From: Phocaeicola sp.
GTDB taxonomy: Bacteria > Bacteroidota > Bacteroidia > Bacteroidales > Bacteroidaceae
Assembly (NCBI GenBank): GCA_029257865.1
Contig: JARIAN010000077.1
Span: 1 to 64,000 of the forward strand
DNA: 64,000 bases
Direction: 5' to 3'
In this document: positions 62,315 through 64,000 of the stretch, piece after piece
Layout of the letters: the number at the start of each line of letters is the position of its first letter
Position numbering within the stretch: the first letter of the stretch is position 1
Program-made: the position numbers and the translations under genes
Notes under the pieces: model-generated
Told to the model about the DNA's origin: nothing
Databases searched by the model: none
What the model saw: only the letters and a program-made list of their open reading frames with translations

Positions 62315-62322
62315 TACCTTTG
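62315..62322 (+). promoter_or_regulatory. promoter -7 box for aspS
   Basis: TACCTTTG, an exact TAnnTTTG match, 52 bp before aspS. Confidence 0.65.
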
Positions 62323-62373
62323 TCAAGTTTTGAATAAACAGTTTTTTGGAACTCTATAAATATAAATAAGAAC

Positions 62374-64000
62374 ATGTTCAGAAGTCATACTTGTGGCGAA
62401 TTGAGACTCGCCGATGCTGGCAAGAACGTGACACTGTCCGGATGGGTACAGCGTACACGTAAAATGGGAGGAATGACCTTCGTTGACCTCCGTGACCGTT
62501 ATGGTATCACTCAGTTGGTTTTTAATGCTGAAAACGATGCAGAACTTTGTGAACAGGCTAATCATTTGGGACGTGAATTTGTTATCCAGGTGAAAGGTGC
62601 TGTAAGCGAACGTTCCAGCAAAAATAATAACATCCCTACCGGGGAAATTGAAATTATTGTGGCAGAGATGAATGTCTTGAACTCTGCACAGACTCCTCCG
62701 TTTACTATTGAAGATAATACAGATGGTGGCGATGACTTGCGTATGAAGTATCGTTATCTTGATTTGCGCCGTACTGCCGTACGTAAGAATCTTGAATTGC
62801 GTCATCGTATGACAATGGAAGTTCGTCGTTATTTGGATAGCAAAGGCTTCTTGGAGGTTGAAACTCCTATGTTGATTGGCTCTACTCCAGAAGGTGCACG
62901 TGACTTTGTTGTTCCTTCTCGTATGAACCCGGGACAATTCTATGCATTGCCTCAGTCTCCTCAGACTTTGAAGCAGCTTTTGATGGTTTCAGGATTCGAC
63001 CGTTATTTCCAGATTGTAAAATGTTTCCGTGACGAAGACCTTCGTGCTGACCGTCAGCCTGAATTTACTCAGATTGACTGTGAGATGAGTTTCGTAGAAC
63101 AGGAAGATATCATTCAGACATTTGAAGGTATGGCCAAACACTTGTTTAAGGAATTGCGTGGTGTAGAGCTTGCAGAGCCGTTTATCCGTATGCCTTGGGC
63201 TGATGCTATGAAATATTATGGTAGCGATAAGCCTGATTTGCGATTCGGAATGAAGTTTGTTGAGCTGATGGATATCATGAAGGGATATGGCTTCTCGGTA
63301 TTTGATAATGCTGCTTATGTAGGTGGTATCTGTGCGGAAGGTGCAGCTACTTATACTCGCAAACAGCTTGACCATTTGACAGATTTCGTAAAACGCCCTC
63401 AGATAGGTGCGAAGGGATTGGTCTATGCTCGCGTTGAGGCTGATGGAAATGTGAAGTCAAGCGTGGATAAATTTTACTCGCAGGAAGTGCTTCAGCAGAT
63501 GAAAGAAGCATTTGGTGCAAAACCGGGTGATTTGATCTTGATTTTGAGTGGTGATGATGTAATGAAGACTCGTAAGCAGCTTTGCGAACTTCGTTTGGAA
63601 ATGGGTAATCAGTTGGGACTTCGCGACAAGAACAAGTTTGCTTGTCTGTGGGTGATTGATTTCCCAATGTTTGAATGGAGTGAGGAAGAAGGTCGATTGA
63701 TGGCTATGCATCATCCATTTACACATCCGAAAGAAGAAGATATTCCATTGTTGGATACTGATCCAGCGGCAGTTCGTGCAGATGCATACGATATGGTAGT
63801 CAACGGTGTGGAAGTAGGTGGTGGTTCTATCCGTATCCATGACTCTCAGTTGCAGGCTAAGATGTTTGAGATTCTCGGATTTACTCCAGAAAAGGCACAA
63901 GAACAGTTTGGCTTCTTGATGAATGCCTTTAAGTTTGGTGCGCCTCCTCATGGTGGTTTGGCATACGGACTTGACCGTTGGGTGTCTTTGTTTGCCGGAT
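62374..64000 (+). CDS. aspS: aspartyl-tRNA synthetase, 3' end beyond the window
   Basis: The first 542 codons of a class-II synthetase, beginning [17 protein letters not shown]. The N-terminal OB-fold (about 1-110) has [24 protein letters not shown] and binds the anticodon; catalytic motif 2 is [21 protein letters not shown]; the bacterial GAD insertion domain lies in the middle; motif 3 begins with [16 protein letters not shown] at the window edge. The family is usually near 585 residues, so about 40 residues are missing. The frame is open throughout. Confidence 0.97.
   Translation, partial: MFRSHTCGELRLADAGKNVTLSGWVQRTRKMGGMTFVDLRDRYGITQLVFNAENDAELCEQANHLGREFVIQVKGAVSERSSKNNNIPTGEIEIIVAEMNVLNSAQTPPFTIEDNTDGGDDLRMKYRYLDLRRTAVRKNLELRHRMTMEVRRYLDSKGFLEVETPMLIGSTPEGARDFVVPSRMNPGQFYALPQSPQTLKQLLMVSGFDRYFQIVKCFRDEDLRADRQPEFTQIDCEMSFVEQEDIIQTFEGMAKHLFKELRGVELAEPFIRMPWADAMKYYGSDKPDLRFGMKFVELMDIMKGYGFSVFDNAAYVGGICAEGAATYTRKQLDHLTDFVKRPQIGAKGLVYARVEADGNVKSSVDKFYSQEVLQQMKEAFGAKPGDLILILSGDDVMKTRKQLCELRLEMGNQLGLRDKNKFACLWVIDFPMFEWSEEEGRLMAMHHPFTHPKEEDIPLLDTDPAAVRADAYDMVVNGVEVGGGSIRIHDSQLQAKMFEILGFTPEKAQEQFGFLMNAFKFGAPPHGGLAYGLDRWVSLFAG

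Noticed and set aside
62323-62937. Open frames on the minus strand opposite aspS (also 63457-63951)
   Set aside because: Antisense to the AspS coding frame, which is open to the window edge and has all synthetase motifs.

Overview
The window looks like a chromosomal segment from a gut Bacteroidales species of the Bacteroides/Phocaeicola type. The reasons are the SusC/SusD pair, lipoproteins with Bacteroidetes lipoboxes, NigD-like, DUF4827, DUF4923 and DUF4377 families, a glycogen cluster typical of the group, and about twenty gene starts preceded by the Bacteroidales -7 box TAnnTTTG instead of a -10 TATAAT box. Genes are mostly housekeeping. I see no intact prophage or integrative element; mobile traces are limited to one broken IS982-type transposase and some relic DNA. 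The genus is inferred from gene content only.

Layout. 1-9.6 kb (minus): a five-gene operon susC-susD-lipoprotein-M16 peptidase-ChaN-like, a nutrient importer with a peptidase instead of glycosidases. 10-15.3 kb: nagB, a NagB-like/PIG-L fusion, rlmH (minus), nadC and a DUF4923 gene. 15.4-19.7 kb: a serine-type sulfatase, an IS982 fragment abutting an AraC-type DNA-binding remnant, a YitT-type membrane protein, a 22-bp-period degenerate repeat array, a relic ORF and tRNA-Thr(CGT). 19.8-25.6 kb: an Rpn-type PD-(D/E)XK protein, then carAB behind a long leader that looks like a UTP-sensing attenuator. 25.7-31 kb: a GH20 hexosaminidase, then a NigD-like lipoprotein divergent from an ECF sigma factor and a dual-membrane-spanning anti-sigma protein (Das/Dma type). 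31-38.4 kb: rpe, comEC, nrnA-type DHH phosphoesterase, DUF4827, glmM and hemW. 38.6-47.4 kb: an EF-G paralogue (EF-G2 type) lacking GTPase residues, MATE transporter, miaA, lipid kinase, kdsA, serS and aquaporin. 47.4-49.8 kb: gene-poor DNA with a second 22-bp-period array, relic coding DNA, one orphan secreted protein and a two-repeat CRISPR-like locus whose 36-bp repeat resembles type V-A (Cas12a) repeats. 49.8-64 kb: GH27 alpha-galactosidase, DUF4377, a second MATE, the glycogen cluster (debranching enzyme, GT4, GH57), DMT transporter, YigZ, two L,D-transpeptidase-type proteins and the start of aspS, which runs off the window.

How the genes relate. nagB, glmM, the NagB-like/PIG-L fusion and the GH20 enzyme all touch amino-sugar metabolism. 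carAB feeds pyrimidine and arginine synthesis. The sigma/anti-sigma/NigD trio is an envelope-signalling module linked in Bacteroides thetaiotaomicron to outer-membrane vesicle formation. EF-G2 and the glycogen genes both belong to carbon-limitation physiology. The strongest candidates for something new are the carAB leader (20790-21232), the orphan V-A-like repeat pair (49497-49596) and the two 22-bp-period arrays (19037-19190 and 47909-48040).
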